Source: Wenjunlia tyrosinilytica (lineage in GTDB: Bacteria; Actinomycetota; Actinomycetes; Streptomycetales; Streptomycetaceae). Taken from it: a stretch of 64,000 bases of DNA. Under the pieces are notes generated by a model. That model made no database searches. It had not been told where the DNA came from and worked only from the letters and a program-made list of their open reading frames with translations. Position numbers and translations under genes: made by a program. The stretch is from assembly GCF_014646055.1 (NCBI RefSeq), contig NZ_BMMS01000003.1, positions 124,001 through 188,000 on the forward strand. Direction: 5' to 3'. Shown here one piece after another: positions 8,343 through 17,499 of this stretch; position 1 is the first letter of the stretch, and every line of letters starts with the position of its first letter.

Positions 8343-9725
8343 CTACTTGGACGCGCTCTCCGGTTCGTCGTCGGAGCGGCCCGAGAGGCGGTGCCTGACT
8401 CTTTCCACCACGTCCGCGTAGCGGGCTTCGGCGCCGTAGCGGGTGGGGTGGTAGTAGCGGCGGCCATGGATCTCGTCGGGGGCGTACTGCTGGGCGGCCA
8501 CCGCGCCGGGGATGTCATGCGGATACTGATAGCCGCTGCCGTGGCCGAGCTTGGCGGCGCCCTGGTAGTGGGCGTCGCGCAGATGGGCCGGAACGGGGCC
8601 GGCCAGGCCCTTGCGGATGTCGGCCAGCGCCGCGTCCACGGCCAGATAGGCGGCGTTGGACTTCGGCGCGAGCGCCAGCGCGATCGTGGCCTGGGAGAGC
8701 GCTATGCGGGCCTCGGGGAAGCCGATCATCTGCACGGCCTGGGCGGCGGCCACGGCGGTCTGCAGCGCCGTCGGATCGGCCATGCCGACGTCCTCACTGG
8801 CCGAGATCATCAGCCGCCGCGCGATGAACCGCGGGTCCTCCCCCGCGTCGATCATCCGCGCGAGGTAGTGCAGCGCCGCGTCCACGTCCGAGCCGCGGAT
8901 CGACTTGATCAGGGCGCTGGCCACGTCGTAGTGCTGGTCGCCCGCCCGGTCGTACTTGACCGCCGCGCGGTCGACCGCCGCCTCCAGCGTGGCCAGGGTG
9001 ACCTCGGCCTCCCCCTTGGCCAGCGCCGAGCCCGCCCCGGCCTCCAGTGCGGTCAGCGCCCGCCTGGCGTCACCGCCCGCGATCCGCAGAAGGTGCGCCT
9101 CGGCGTCCTCGGCGAGCGTCACCTCGCCGTCCAGACCCCGAGGATCCTCCAGCGCCCGCCGCACCAGCCCCCTGATGTCCTCGTCGGTCAGCGACTCCAG
9201 CGTCAGCAGCAGCGAGCGGGACAGCAGCGGGGAGATCACCGAGAAGTAGGGGTTCTCCGTGGTGGCCGCGACGAGCGTCACCCAGCGGTTCTCCACCGCG
9301 GGCAGCAGGGAGTCCTGCTGCGCCTTGCTGAAGCGGTGGATCTCGTCCAGGAAGAGCACGGTCTCCCGCGCGTATCCCCCGGACTCGCGCTTGGCCGACT
9401 CGATGACCGCGCGGACCTCCTTCACCCCCGCCGTGATGGCCGACAGCTCGACGAAGCGGCGGTTGGTGGCATGGCTGACCACATAGGCGAGCGTGGTCTT
9501 TCCCGTGCCGGGTGGTCCCCACAGGATCACCGACGACGGGCCCGCGGGCCCTCCCGAGGACTGGGCGGCCACCAGGCGGCGCAGGGGCGAGCCCTCCCCC
9601 AGCAGCCGCTGCTGCCCCACCACCTCGTCCAGGGTGCGCGGACGCATCCGGACGGCCAGGGGCCTCAGTCCGGGCTCCTTCTCCGCTCGCTCCTCTGCGG
9701 CTGCGGTGAACAGGTCGGGCTCCAC
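8343..9725 (-). CDS. rarA: replication-associated recombination ATPase RarA/MgsA
   Basis: A 460-residue AAA+ protein of the RarA/Mgs1/WRNIP1 family acting at stalled replication forks. Walker A GPPGTGKT (70-77), Walker [11 protein letters not shown] and sensor 1 [12 protein letters not shown] are clear. The C-terminal tetramerisation domain carries [19 protein letters not shown] and [16 protein letters not shown]. The frame opens earlier, but [13 protein letters not shown] is the conserved start, so the GTG at 9725 is preferred. It is followed by a repeat array and a convergent gene, so it probably ends a monocistronic unit. Confidence 0.93.
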   Translation of the reverse strand: MEPDLFTAAAEERAEKEPGLRPLAVRMRPRTLDEVVGQQRLLGEGSPLRRLVAAQSSGGPAGPSSVILWGPPGTGKTTLAYVVSHATNRRFVELSAITAGVKEVRAVIESAKRESGGYARETVLFLDEIHRFSKAQQDSLLPAVENRWVTLVAATTENPYFSVISPLLSRSLLLTLESLTDEDIRGLVRRALEDPRGLDGEVTLAEDAEAHLLRIAGGDARRALTALEAGAGSALAKGEAEVTLATLEAAVDRAAVKYDRAGDQHYDVASALIKSIRGSDVDAALHYLARMIDAGEDPRFIARRLMISASEDVGMADPTALQTAVAAAQAVQMIGFPEARIALSQATIALALAPKSNAAYLAVDAALADIRKGLAGPVPAHLRDAHYQGAAKLGHGSGYQYPHDIPGAVAAQQYAPDEIHGRRYYHPTRYGAEARYADVVERVRHRLSGRSDDEPESASK

Positions 9726-9841
9726 GTCGGGAAGCCTATGCCACCCCACCGACAGCGCCCCCTGCACCGCCCGCAGCCCTCACCCGGGCCCGGGCGACCC
9801 CCGGGCCCGGCCGCCGCCCGCCGCGGGGCCGGCCGCCCGGC

Positions 9842-10510
9842 CTACAGCAGCGTCTTCCAGTACGACCAGAAGCGCGTGAGGATCAGCATCGCGATCACCA
9901 GGTACCAGGTGAGCACGACCACCCAGTGGAACTCCAGAACCGCGTCCAGCGCCTTGCGCCCGCCCGCGGGCAGCGGGATCACCCCGCGCTTGAGGCTGTG
10001 CAGCGTCACATACACGAACATCGGGATCGTGGCCGCCCAGGCCACCATGCAGTAGGGGCACAGGGCGCCGATGCGGTACAGCGACTGGAAGACCAGCCAG
10101 TGGATGAAGCCGACGCCGAAGGTGGCGCCGAGCTGCACGCCGACCCAGAACCACCGCTGGAAGCGCGCCCCCGCCAGCAGCGCCACGCCCACCGCCATGA
10201 CGACCGCGTACCCGGCCAGGCCCATGAACATATTGGGGAAGCCGAAGGCCGATGCCTGCCAGGTCTTCATCACAGAGCCGCAGCTCAGGACCGGGTTGAG
10301 GCTGCAGCTGGGGACATAGCTCGGGTCCTCGAGCAGCTTGATCTTCTCGATGCTGAGGACGAACGCCGCGGCGAGCCCGACGGCTCCGGTGACCACCAGC
10401 AACCAGGCGAGGGCACGCCCGGCGCCGACGGTGCCGTCACTCCCGTCGGTCCTGTCGGTTTCGCGTTGGTCCTGGCCGCCGCGGGCCCTGTCGAGCTCTG
10501 AGATCGTCAT
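9842..10510 (-). CDS. vitamin K epoxide reductase (VKOR) family membrane protein
   Basis: A 222-residue integral membrane protein with about five hydrophobic helices. The VKOR active-site motif is CPYC (C151-C154) and the loop cysteines are C69 and C77 (CSLNPVLSC). Bacterial VKOR proteins reoxidise DsbA-like thioredoxins using quinone, so a role in disulfide bond formation outside the membrane is likely. The ATG at 10510 gives a hydrophilic leader of about 30 residues. No Dsb partner gene lies next to it. Confidence 0.9.
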   Translation of the reverse strand: MTISELDRARGGQDQRETDRTDGSDGTVGAGRALAWLLVVTGAVGLAAAFVLSIEKIKLLEDPSYVPSCSLNPVLSCGSVMKTWQASAFGFPNMFMGLAGYAVVMAVGVALLAGARFQRWFWVGVQLGATFGVGFIHWLVFQSLYRIGALCPYCMVAWAATIPMFVYVTLHSLKRGVIPLPAGGRKALDAVLEFHWVVVLTWYLVIAMLILTRFWSYWKTLL

Positions 10511-10644
10511 CACGCCGTTCCGTGTCCATGCGGGGTCCGGTAGCACTCCCCAGTACAACGATCCCACCCCCGCCCAGGTGCCGGAGACGCAGGGGTCGCT
10601 CATATGTCCAGATTTCCGCCCTGTTCCCGCCACGAGCAGGAACC

Positions 10645-10650
10645 TATGAT
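10645..10650 (+). promoter_or_regulatory. -10 element of the solo HTH gene
   Basis: TATGAT lies 10 bases before GTG 10660 and 13 before ATG 10663. It is a good -10 match and would give a leaderless or nearly leaderless transcript. No convincing -35 is visible. Confidence 0.4.
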
Positions 10651-10662
10651 TTCGACGGGGTG

Positions 10663-10887
10663 ATGCCGATGCACCTGAGTCCGCGGCAGGTCCAGATCTT
10701 TTCACTGATCGTCGAAGGCTGTGGCGACAAGGAGATCGCGCAGCGGCTGGGAATGTCCGCGAGAACCGTTGATTCACATCTTCAAAGACTCTACGACCGG
10801 CACGGATTGCACAGCAGGGCCGCTATTGTGGCGAAATGGATACTGGAGGGCGGAGTTCCGGAAACGGCGACGACGGACCTCGTGTGA
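10663..10887 (+). CDS. solo LuxR-type helix-turn-helix protein
   Basis: A 74-residue protein that is almost only a GerE/LuxR HTH: LSPRQVQIFSLIVEGCGDKEIA then MSARTVDSHLQRLY. No receiver, PAS or autoinducer domain is attached. The start is uncertain: GTG 10660, ATG 10663 and ATG 10669 are all in frame, and the nearby TATGAT favours one of the first two. Such solo HTH proteins occur in Streptomyces as orphan DNA-binding factors. It lies divergent from the VKOR gene and is followed by a strong terminator. Confidence 0.7.
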   Translation: MPMHLSPRQVQIFSLIVEGCGDKEIAQRLGMSARTVDSHLQRLYDRHGLHSRAAIVAKWILEGGVPETATTDLV

Positions 10888-10890
10888 AAA

Positions 10891-10916
10891 GGGCCGGCCG
10901 GAAATCCGGTCGGCCC
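10891..10916. terminator. hairpin terminator after the solo HTH gene
   Basis: GGGCCGGCCGG and CCGGTCGGCCC form an 11-bp stem with one G-U pair around an AAAT loop, 4 bases after the HTH stop codon. It lies between convergent genes and could work in both directions. Confidence 0.75.
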
Positions 10917-10967
10917 CTCATTTCCGGCACGGCACCCATTTCCGGCACGGCACCCCGGCCGCCGGGC

Positions 10968-11456
10968 TCAGCACAGCACCATCACGGTGGCCTGGACGAA
11001 GGCGTCGTCCCGGTACGCCTCCATCACGCGCGCGAACGCCTCCTCGGGGCTGCGCGGCGCCGGCGCCGGCCCCTCCACGCTGAACTCCCGCTCCCCCTCG
11101 AGCGCCGCCTTCACCTGCTCGCCGGGGCAGTGCACTCCCCGGTTCGTGACCAGGACATCGGTGATCTGCGTGACCAGGGCGCCGAGTCGGCTCTCCTCCC
11201 AGCGGGCCACCGTGCCGTCGGTGTCCTCCACGGAGAACCGCTCGAAGACGCGGACCTCGGCGCGGCTGTCCCCCTGGACCATCAGCATGTAGACGCGGCG
11301 CCGCACAAGTTCGGCGGGCAGTGCCGCGAGGTTCGCCGCCACCGTGCCCGGAGCGCCGAGGAAGCTGTGGGACTGGCAGTCCCACGCCGCGGTCTTGCAG
11401 GCCATGGCTGTCGGGTGGCCGACGTCCCGTCGCGCACCGGCCGTCCCAGTGGGCAT
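10968..11456 (-). CDS. uncharacterised protein, paralogue of the 13.9-kb gene
   Basis: A 162-residue protein. GGAGGAGG about 7 bases upstream of the ATG at 11456 sets the start (MPTGTAG). It is clearly homologous to the protein at 13894-14328: both share H-[SA]-F-x-G-x-P-x-TVA, ALP, a hydrophobic strand rich in QG, V..ER, a short tryptophan motif (ARWE / AVWE) and a C-terminal SP-x-x-AF. It has a few cysteines near the N-terminus and no signal peptide or membrane helix. I recognise no named family. The predicted beta-alpha mix suggests a small soluble fold. Confidence 0.75.
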   Translation of the reverse strand: MPTGTAGARRDVGHPTAMACKTAAWDCQSHSFLGAPGTVAANLAALPAELVRRRVYMLMVQGDSRAEVRVFERFSVEDTDGTVARWEESRLGALVTQITDVLVTNRGVHCPGEQVKAALEGEREFSVEGPAPAPRSPEEAFARVMEAYRDDAFVQATVMVLC

Positions 11457-11697
11457 GGTTTTCGCCTCCTCCGGTATCACGGTCAGGATCTCGGATTCAC
11501 GGAACGCTGCCAGACATTAGTCACGGCGGGCGCCCCGGTCGAGATGGGGATTCACCCGACAGCGCGATGCCCGAGCCGGAACCCCGGTATGCCGGAATGG
11601 TATGACCCAGCTGCCGTGGATCATTGACGGCGTGCTTCGCGCCTCCCGAGGATTGGCATCGACCCGATGGAGGCAGCCCCGTGAAGGCAGCAGCCCT

Positions 11698-12987
11698 ATG
11701 AAGGCATTGGCCCGCTACCGGTCCGCCCTCGCCTTTCCCGGTGTCCCACGGGTAATGGCCGCCGCGTTCCTCTGCCGGCTTCTCGCCGGCATGGTGAGCC
11801 TGTCCCTCCTGCTGGTGGCCGAGGAGGCCACCGGAGGGTACGCCGGAGCGGGATCCGTGGCGGGCGCGTACGCCGTCGCGCTCGCCTTCACCTCGCCGCT
11901 GTGGGGGCGCGTGGCCGACCGGCACGGGCCGCGCACGACCCTGGCCTGCGCAACGTCGCTGCAGTCGGTCGCGTTCGGGCTGTGCGTGCTCGCCGCCGCC
12001 ACCCATGCCTGGGTGCCCCTGCTGACCGCGACCGCGTTTCTCGCCGGGGCCTGCACCCCTCCGACCGCCGCCGTCTCCGACGCGGTCTTCATGGCGGTGG
12101 TGCCCGACGAGGACTCCCGCAGGGCGCTGTTCGCGATGGCGGGACTGCTCACCGAGGCCGTCTTCGTCGTGGGCCCGCTCGTGGTGGCCGGTGTCGTCGC
12201 CCTCTTCCCCGCCGTCTGCGCGGTCGCCGTGACCGCGACCGTCTCGGCCGCGGGCACCTGGTGGCTGCGCGGGGCCGCCGCGGTGCGCCTGGTGGACCGC
12301 GAGCGCCCCTGCCGCTCGGACACGGGCTCCAGGATGCGCTGGAACGGCGACCGGCTGCACATCATGCTGGTCGTGGCCGTCGCCGCGTTCGCGATCGGCG
12401 CGCTCCAGGTGTCCGTCGTCGCCCGCGCCGGCCAACTGGGCGTGAGCGCCGGAGTGTTCCTCGCCGCGCTGGCCCTGGGAGGCGTGCTCGGCAGCTTCCT
12501 GTACGGCGGCTCGCGCCCCCGTGCCTCGCTGCCCGCCCAACTCGCCCTGGCGCTCGCTCTGTACGGCCTGTGCATCCTCGCCCTGGGGACCGGCCCCGGA
12601 ACGGCGGTCAGCGCCGTCCTGCTCCTGCTCGTCGGAGCCGCCAACGGCCCCGCGGACGCCGTCGAGACCCTGCTCGTCGGCGAGTACACCCCGCCCGCCG
12701 CTCACGCGCGGGCGTTCTCCGTCCTGGTCGCCGCCAACTGGGTCGGCTTCGCCGCGGGCAGCGCCGCCGCGGGCGCGGTGGTGGAGCACCTGTCCGTCGG
12801 CGCCGGCTGCGCGACGGCGGCGGCCGCCGCGCTGGCAGCCGCCGTGTCGATGGCCGTCAGGGTCCGTAGTGCCGCCCGGCCGCCCGCAGAAGCTCGACCA
12901 TCGAGGCCACCGCGGGCACCCGGCGGCCGCCGTCGGGACACGCCAGGTAGATCCGCCGCCGCGGGATCTCGTCGTCCAGATGCATGA
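11698..12987 (+). CDS. MFS transporter, probable efflux permease
   Basis: A 429-residue major facilitator with about 12 hydrophobic segments. The loop GRVADRHGPRT (about residues 65-75) is the MFS motif A between helices 2 and 3. The frame continues back to 11602, but the ATG at 11698 starts just before the first amphipathic segment; the ribosome site is weak. Substrate is unknown. The last about 43 residues, after ...SMAVRVRS, are Arg/Pro-rich and lie antisense to the 3' end of lysR, so the two genes overlap by 131 bases tail to tail. A LysR regulator beside it may control it. Confidence 0.85.
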   Translation: MKALARYRSALAFPGVPRVMAAAFLCRLLAGMVSLSLLLVAEEATGGYAGAGSVAGAYAVALAFTSPLWGRVADRHGPRTTLACATSLQSVAFGLCVLAAATHAWVPLLTATAFLAGACTPPTAAVSDAVFMAVVPDEDSRRALFAMAGLLTEAVFVVGPLVVAGVVALFPAVCAVAVTATVSAAGTWWLRGAAAVRLVDRERPCRSDTGSRMRWNGDRLHIMLVVAVAAFAIGALQVSVVARAGQLGVSAGVFLAALALGGVLGSFLYGGSRPRASLPAQLALALALYGLCILALGTGPGTAVSAVLLLLVGAANGPADAVETLLVGEYTPPAAHARAFSVLVAANWVGFAAGSAAAGAVVEHLSVGAGCATAAAAALAAAVSMAVRVRSAARPPAEARPSRPPRAPGGRRRDTPGRSAAAGSRRPDA

Positions 12988-13759
12988 GGGTGATGTCGGG
13001 CCGCGCGCTGAGGCGGGCCAGCGCCGGGAAGAGCATCACCCCGGCCCCCGAGGCCACCAGGCCCTGCTTTCCCGTCCAGTCGTCGCACCTGATGCCGACG
13101 GAGGGGATACGGCCGAAAGAGCCGAGCAGCCCGTCGAGCGGTCCCAGGCAGTCCGGGTGCGCCCCGTCGATCCAGGTGTCGTCGAGCAGGTCCGACAGCC
13201 GCACCCTGCGGTTGGCCAGCGGATGGGTCTCGGGCAGGGCGAGGAGCAACTCGTCCTCGGTCAGCGGGATGAGCTCCACCCCGTCCAGGTCCTGTCCGTG
13301 CAGATCCCACTCGGTGACCAGCGCCAGGTCCAGCTCGCCGTCCCGCAGCGCCGTCAGATGCTCCTCCGGGTCCGTGGTGGGGACCAGCGGCTTGGCCGCA
13401 CGCGGGTGGCGGCGCAGGTACTCGCGTATCGCCTGGGGCAGGAGCACGGTATTGGCGCTGCTGAACGAGCCGATGCGCAGCCCCGTCCCACCCGCGTCGG
13501 TGAGCATCGCCAGCTGTCTCTCCGCCCGTGAGAGGCGGTCGATCATATTGCGGGCGTGCGAGACGAGCAGTTCCCCGACCGGGGTCAGGCGTGCGCCGTT
13601 GGGCGTGCGCACGACGAGCCGGGCGCCGGCCTGTCGCTCCAGCGCCGCGATCTGACGGGACACGGCGGGCTGGGTGCAGCACAGCGCCGCGGCCGCGCTC
13701 GTCATGGAGCCGTGCTCGGCCACGGCCACGAGGGCCCGCAGCCGACCGAAGTCAAGCAT
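12857..13759 (-). CDS. LysR-family transcriptional regulator
   Basis: A 300-residue LysR protein. The N-terminal winged HTH is [20 protein letters not shown] then QPAVSRQIAALER (to about residue 60). The co-inducer domain follows with LRIGSFSSANTVLLPQAIREYLRRHP. The effector is unknown. It is divergent from the paralogue gene at 13.9 kb (134 bases between starts) and convergent with the MFS gene. LysR proteins usually act on a divergent neighbour, so the gene at 13894 is a likely target; the MFS gene is possible too. Confidence 0.9.
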   Translation of the reverse strand: MLDFGRLRALVAVAEHGSMTSAAAALCCTQPAVSRQIAALERQAGARLVVRTPNGARLTPVGELLVSHARNMIDRLSRAERQLAMLTDAGGTGLRIGSFSSANTVLLPQAIREYLRRHPRAAKPLVPTTDPEEHLTALRDGELDLALVTEWDLHGQDLDGVELIPLTEDELLLALPETHPLANRRVRLSDLLDDTWIDGAHPDCLGPLDGLLGSFGRIPSVGIRCDDWTGKQGLVASGAGVMLFPALARLSARPDITLMHLDDEIPRRRIYLACPDGGRRVPAVASMVELLRAAGRHYGP

Positions 13760-13893
13760 GAGCAGAGCGTATATCCCCAGGGCGGGGCAATGGTGGGCGT
13801 TCGGGATCTCCGTCTCGAGTCCTGGCTGAGCGGCCCTGGATCCGCCCCCTTCCGCGGTGGGCCGGCGGGCGGGCCGGACCTAGCGTGGAAGGC

Positions 13894-14328
13894 ATGCCGA
13901 ACCCGAGCGCCGGGGCGCCCGATGCCGCCCTCCACGCCTTCCGCGGGCCGCCGCGCACGGTCGCCGAGTGCCTGTACGCGCTGCCGCGCCATGTGGTGGA
14001 GGGACGGGTGTGCGCCCTCCTCCTCCAGGGGGCGGGGGCGGCAAGGGTTCACCTGCTCGAACGAGTCGCCGCCGACGACGCCCGGGGCCCCGTGGCGGTG
14101 TGGGAGGGCACGGCCCTGGGGACGCTCCCTAGCCGCGTGGCCGCCCTGCTGGGGACGGACACCCCGGAGGTGACGAACGCCGTCCGCGCCGCCCTGCGCG
14201 CCCACGGCGAGTACCACGACCTGGGCACCGTCCCCTGCCCGCCCTCCCCCCGCGGCGCCTTCGGCCACCCGATGACCGCCTTCGCCCGGGCAGGAGAAGT
14301 AACCGCGTTCGTCGTCGCGGCGACCTGA
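13894..14328 (+). CDS. uncharacterised protein, paralogue of the 11-kb gene
   Basis: A 144-residue soluble protein homologous along its length to the product of 10968-11456. The ATG at 13894 gives MPNPSAG, which aligns with MPTGTAG of the paralogue, so it is preferred to the GTG at 13885. TAGCGT at 13881-13886 looks like a -10 box ending 7 bases before the ATG, and the nearest purine run is too close to serve as ribosome site, so the mRNA may be leaderless. Divergent from lysR. No family recognised. Confidence 0.7.
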   Translation: MPNPSAGAPDAALHAFRGPPRTVAECLYALPRHVVEGRVCALLLQGAGAARVHLLERVAADDARGPVAVWEGTALGTLPSRVAALLGTDTPEVTNAVRAALRAHGEYHDLGTVPCPPSPRGAFGHPMTAFARAGEVTAFVVAAT

Positions 14329-14342
14329 GGCATCAGGACAAC

Positions 14343-14384
14343 GGGCGAGGCCCCGGCGGGATCTCTCCTGCCGGGGCCTCGCCC
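14343..14384. terminator. strong bidirectional hairpin
   Basis: An 18-bp stem with one G-U pair (GGGCGAGGCCCCGGCGGG with its complement) encloses ATCTCT. It lies between the convergent paralogue gene and aspS and probably ends both transcripts. Confidence 0.8.
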
Positions 14385-14454
14385 ATGTCGTGCCCCTGTG
14401 CGGTACGCCCGCGCCCGCGCCGCGCGCGCCACGCGCCCGCGCCCTGAGGCGCTG

Positions 14455-16227
14455 TCAGGCGCTCGGCTCCTCGGCGCTCTTCGGCTGGGCGTCCACGCCG
14501 GCCTCGCGGCGCTGCGCCGGGGTGATCGGCGTCGGCGCGCCGGTCAGCGGGTCGCCGCCGTTGCTCGTCTTCGGGAAGGCGATCACGTCGCGGATGGAGT
14601 CCACGCCCGCCAGGAGCGCCACCAGGCGGTCCAGGCCGAGGGCGATGCCGCCGTGCGGCGGCGGGCCGTAGTTGAACGCCTCGAGCAGGAAGCCGAACTG
14701 CGACTTGGCCTCCTCCTCGGACAGGCCGATCGCCTCGAACGCCCTCTGCTGGACGTCCCGCTGGTGGATACGGATCGAGCCGCCGCCGATCTCGGAGCCG
14801 TTGAGCACCAGGTCGTAGGCGTTGGACAGGGCGTTCGCCTGGTCCTTGTCGAAGGTGTCCAGGCTCTCCGGGGTGGGCGCCGTGAACGGGTGGTGGATCG
14901 CCGTCCAGCCGATCTGGTTGCCCTTGTCGTCCTCGACGGGCTCGAACATCGGGAAGTCGACGACCCAGAGGAACTCCCACTTCGACTCGTCGATCAGGCC
15001 GCGGCGGCGGCCGATCTCGAGACGGGCGGCGCCCAGCAGCTCCAGCGACGGGGTGCGGGGTCCGGCGGCGAAGAAGATCGCGTCGCCCTTGCCGGCCCCG
15101 GCCGCCTCGGAGAGCCCGGCCAGGTGCTCCTCGGAGAGGTTCTTGGCGACCGGGCCGCGCAGCTCGCCGGTCTCGGCGTCCACCAGCACGTACGCCAGGC
15201 CCCTGGCGCCGCGGGACTTCGCCCAGTCCTGCCAGGCGTCGAGCTCCTTGCGGGTCTGCGCGGCGCCGCCCGGCATGACGACCGCGCCGACGTGCTCGGC
15301 CTGGAAGACCCGGAACGAGGTGCCCTCGAAGTACCCGGTGAGGTCGACCAGCTCCTGGCCGAAGCGCACATCCGGCTTGTCCGAGCCGTAGCGGGCCATG
15401 GCGTCGGCGTAGGAGATGCGCGGCAGCGGCCGCGGGAGCTCGTACCCGAGCACGTCCTTCCAGACCCGGGCGACGACCTGCTCGCCGATGTCGAGCACGT
15501 CCTCCTGCTCGACGAAGGACATCTCGACGTCGAGCTGGGTGAACTCGGGCTGCCGGTCGGCGCGGAAGTCCTCGTCCCGGAAGCACCGGGCGATCTGGTA
15601 GTAGCGCTCCATGCCGGCCACCATCAGCAGCTGCTTGAACAGCTGCGGGGACTGCGGCAGGGCGTACCAGTGGCCCTGCTGGAGGCGGACCGGCACCAGG
15701 AAGTCGCGGGCGCCCTCGGGGGTGGAGCGGGTCAGGTACGGCGTCTCGACGTCGAGGAAGCCGTTCTCCTCCATGACCGTGCGGATGACGTGGCTGACGC
15801 GCGAGCGCAGGCGCAGCGCCCTGGCCGGTCCCTCGCGGCGCAGGTCGAGGTAGCGGTACTTCAGCCGCACCTCCTCGTTGACCGATCCCGGCTCGTACTC
15901 GGCGACCGGGAACGGCAACGGGGCGGCCTCGGAGAGCACCTGGAGGTCGGAGACGACGACCTCGACGGCGCCGGTCGGGATGTCCGGGTTCTCATTGCCC
16001 TCGGGGCGCACCCGCACATCGCCGGTGACGAGCACGCAGTACTCCGCGCGCAGGCCGTGGACGGAGTCCAGGTCCCGCACCACGACCTGGACCGTGCCGG
16101 AGCCGTCGCGCAGATCGATGAACGCGACCCCGCCGTGGTCCCGGCGCCGGGCGACCCACCCGGCGAGAGTCACGGTGGTGCCGGCGTCGCTCGCGCGGAG
16201 CGAACCGGCGTCATGGGTGCGGATCAC
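14455..16227 (-). CDS. aspS: aspartyl-tRNA synthetase
   Basis: A class IIb synthetase of 590 residues with an N-terminal OB fold ([20 protein letters not shown]), motif 2 around [21 protein letters not shown], a bacterial GAD insertion and motif 3 near [16 protein letters not shown]. The GTG at 16227 gives [16 protein letters not shown], the expected start, and overlaps the hisS stop by four bases (GTGA), so the two are coupled. From memory aspS lies elsewhere in S. coelicolor (SCO3795), while Mycobacterium keeps aspS between rarA and hisS as here. Confidence 0.96.
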   Translation of the reverse strand: MIRTHDAGSLRASDAGTTVTLAGWVARRRDHGGVAFIDLRDGSGTVQVVVRDLDSVHGLRAEYCVLVTGDVRVRPEGNENPDIPTGAVEVVVSDLQVLSEAAPLPFPVAEYEPGSVNEEVRLKYRYLDLRREGPARALRLRSRVSHVIRTVMEENGFLDVETPYLTRSTPEGARDFLVPVRLQQGHWYALPQSPQLFKQLLMVAGMERYYQIARCFRDEDFRADRQPEFTQLDVEMSFVEQEDVLDIGEQVVARVWKDVLGYELPRPLPRISYADAMARYGSDKPDVRFGQELVDLTGYFEGTSFRVFQAEHVGAVVMPGGAAQTRKELDAWQDWAKSRGARGLAYVLVDAETGELRGPVAKNLSEEHLAGLSEAAGAGKGDAIFFAAGPRTPSLELLGAARLEIGRRRGLIDESKWEFLWVVDFPMFEPVEDDKGNQIGWTAIHHPFTAPTPESLDTFDKDQANALSNAYDLVLNGSEIGGGSIRIHQRDVQQRAFEAIGLSEEEAKSQFGFLLEAFNYGPPPHGGIALGLDRLVALLAGVDSIRDVIAFPKTSNGGDPLTGAPTPITPAQRREAGVDAQPKSAEEPSA

Positions 16228-17486
16228 TGCAGCTTCTCCTTGATCGTGGTGGTGAGGGCGTCGAGGGCGACCGGTCCCTGGTCCCCGCTCCCGAGGTCCT
16301 TGAGCTGGACGGCGCCTTCGGCGAGGTCCCGCTCGCCGGCGACGAGGGCGAAGCGCGCGCCCGAGCGGTTGGCGGACTTCATGGCGTTCTTCAGTCCCTT
16401 GCCGCCGAACGCGAAGTCGGCCCGCACTCCTGCACGGCGCAGCTCGGTGACGGCGCCGAACAGCACCCGCCGGGCCTCGTCGCCGAGGGGGACGGCGAAG
16501 ACGTCCGGGCGGGCGGGGGGCGTGAGCTCGACGCCCTCGGCCTTGAGGGCGAGGACGGTCCGGTCGACGCCGAGCGCCCAGCCGACCGACGGCAGCGAGG
16601 GGCCGCCGATCATCTCGGACAGGCCGTCGTAGCGTCCGCCGCCGCCGACCGCGGACTGCGAGCCGAGGCCGTCGTGGACGAACTCGAACGTGGTGCGGGT
16701 GTAGTAGTCGAGGCCGCGCACGAGCTTGGGGTCGTCCTCGAAGTCCGCGCCGGCCGCGGTCAGGAGCTCGCGCACCTGCTCGTGGTAGGACTTGCACGCC
16801 TCGCACAGGTGGTCGCGCATCATGGGGGCGCCGACGAGCTGCTTCTGCACGGCCTCGCGCTTGTCGTCGAGGACCCGCAGGGGATTGATGTCGACGCGGC
16901 GGCGGGTGTCCTCGTCGAGGTCGAGGCCGCGCAGGAAGTCCTGGAGGGCGGCCCGGTAGGCGGGGCGGCACTCCTGGTCACCGAGGCTGTTCAGCAGCAG
17001 GCGGAAGTTCCGCAGGCCGAGCGAGCGGTACGCGTCGACGGCCAGGATGATCAGCTCGGCGTCCAGCACCGGGTCCTCGGCGCCGATCGCCTCGGCGCCG
17101 ACCTGGGAGAACTGCCGGTAGCGGCCCGCCTGCGGGCGCTCGTAGCGGTAGTAGGAGCCGGAGTACCAGAGCTTGACCGGCAGATTGCCCAGGCGGTGCA
17201 GATTGGCCTGGAGCGCGGCGCGCAGCACGGAGGCGGTGCCCTCGGGGCGCAGCGCGAGGTCGGTGCCGCCCTTGGTGGTGAAGGCGTACATCTCCTTGGT
17301 GACGATGTCGGTGGACTCGCCGACCCCGCGGGAGAACAGGCCCGTGTGCTCGAACGCGGGGGTCTCGATGTAGCCGTACCCGGCACGCCGCAGGGGCGCG
17401 GACAGCGCCTCACGGACGGCGTTGAAGGTGTCGGAGTCCGGCGGGATCAGGTCGTAGGTGCCCTTGGGGGCTTCGAAGCTGCTCAC
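16224..17486 (-). CDS. hisS: histidyl-tRNA synthetase
   Basis: A class II synthetase of 420 residues. Motif 2 is [21 protein letters not shown], the two HisRS signatures are [15 protein letters not shown] and the [15 protein letters not shown] region, and the C-terminal anticodon-binding domain follows. The GTG at 17486 ([18 protein letters not shown]) is the conserved start; the open frame upstream belongs to the antisense side of other DNA. The stop overlaps the aspS start by four bases. The metallo-hydrolase gene ends 13 bases upstream, so all three probably share a transcript. Confidence 0.96.
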   Translation of the reverse strand: MSSFEAPKGTYDLIPPDSDTFNAVREALSAPLRRAGYGYIETPAFEHTGLFSRGVGESTDIVTKEMYAFTTKGGTDLALRPEGTASVLRAALQANLHRLGNLPVKLWYSGSYYRYERPQAGRYRQFSQVGAEAIGAEDPVLDAELIILAVDAYRSLGLRNFRLLLNSLGDQECRPAYRAALQDFLRGLDLDEDTRRRVDINPLRVLDDKREAVQKQLVGAPMMRDHLCEACKSYHEQVRELLTAAGADFEDDPKLVRGLDYYTRTTFEFVHDGLGSQSAVGGGGRYDGLSEMIGGPSLPSVGWALGVDRTVLALKAEGVELTPPARPDVFAVPLGDEARRVLFGAVTELRRAGVRADFAFGGKGLKNAMKSANRSGARFALVAGERDLAEGAVQLKDLGSGDQGPVALDALTTTIKEKLQ

Positions 17487-17499
17487 GGTGGAAGAGTCG

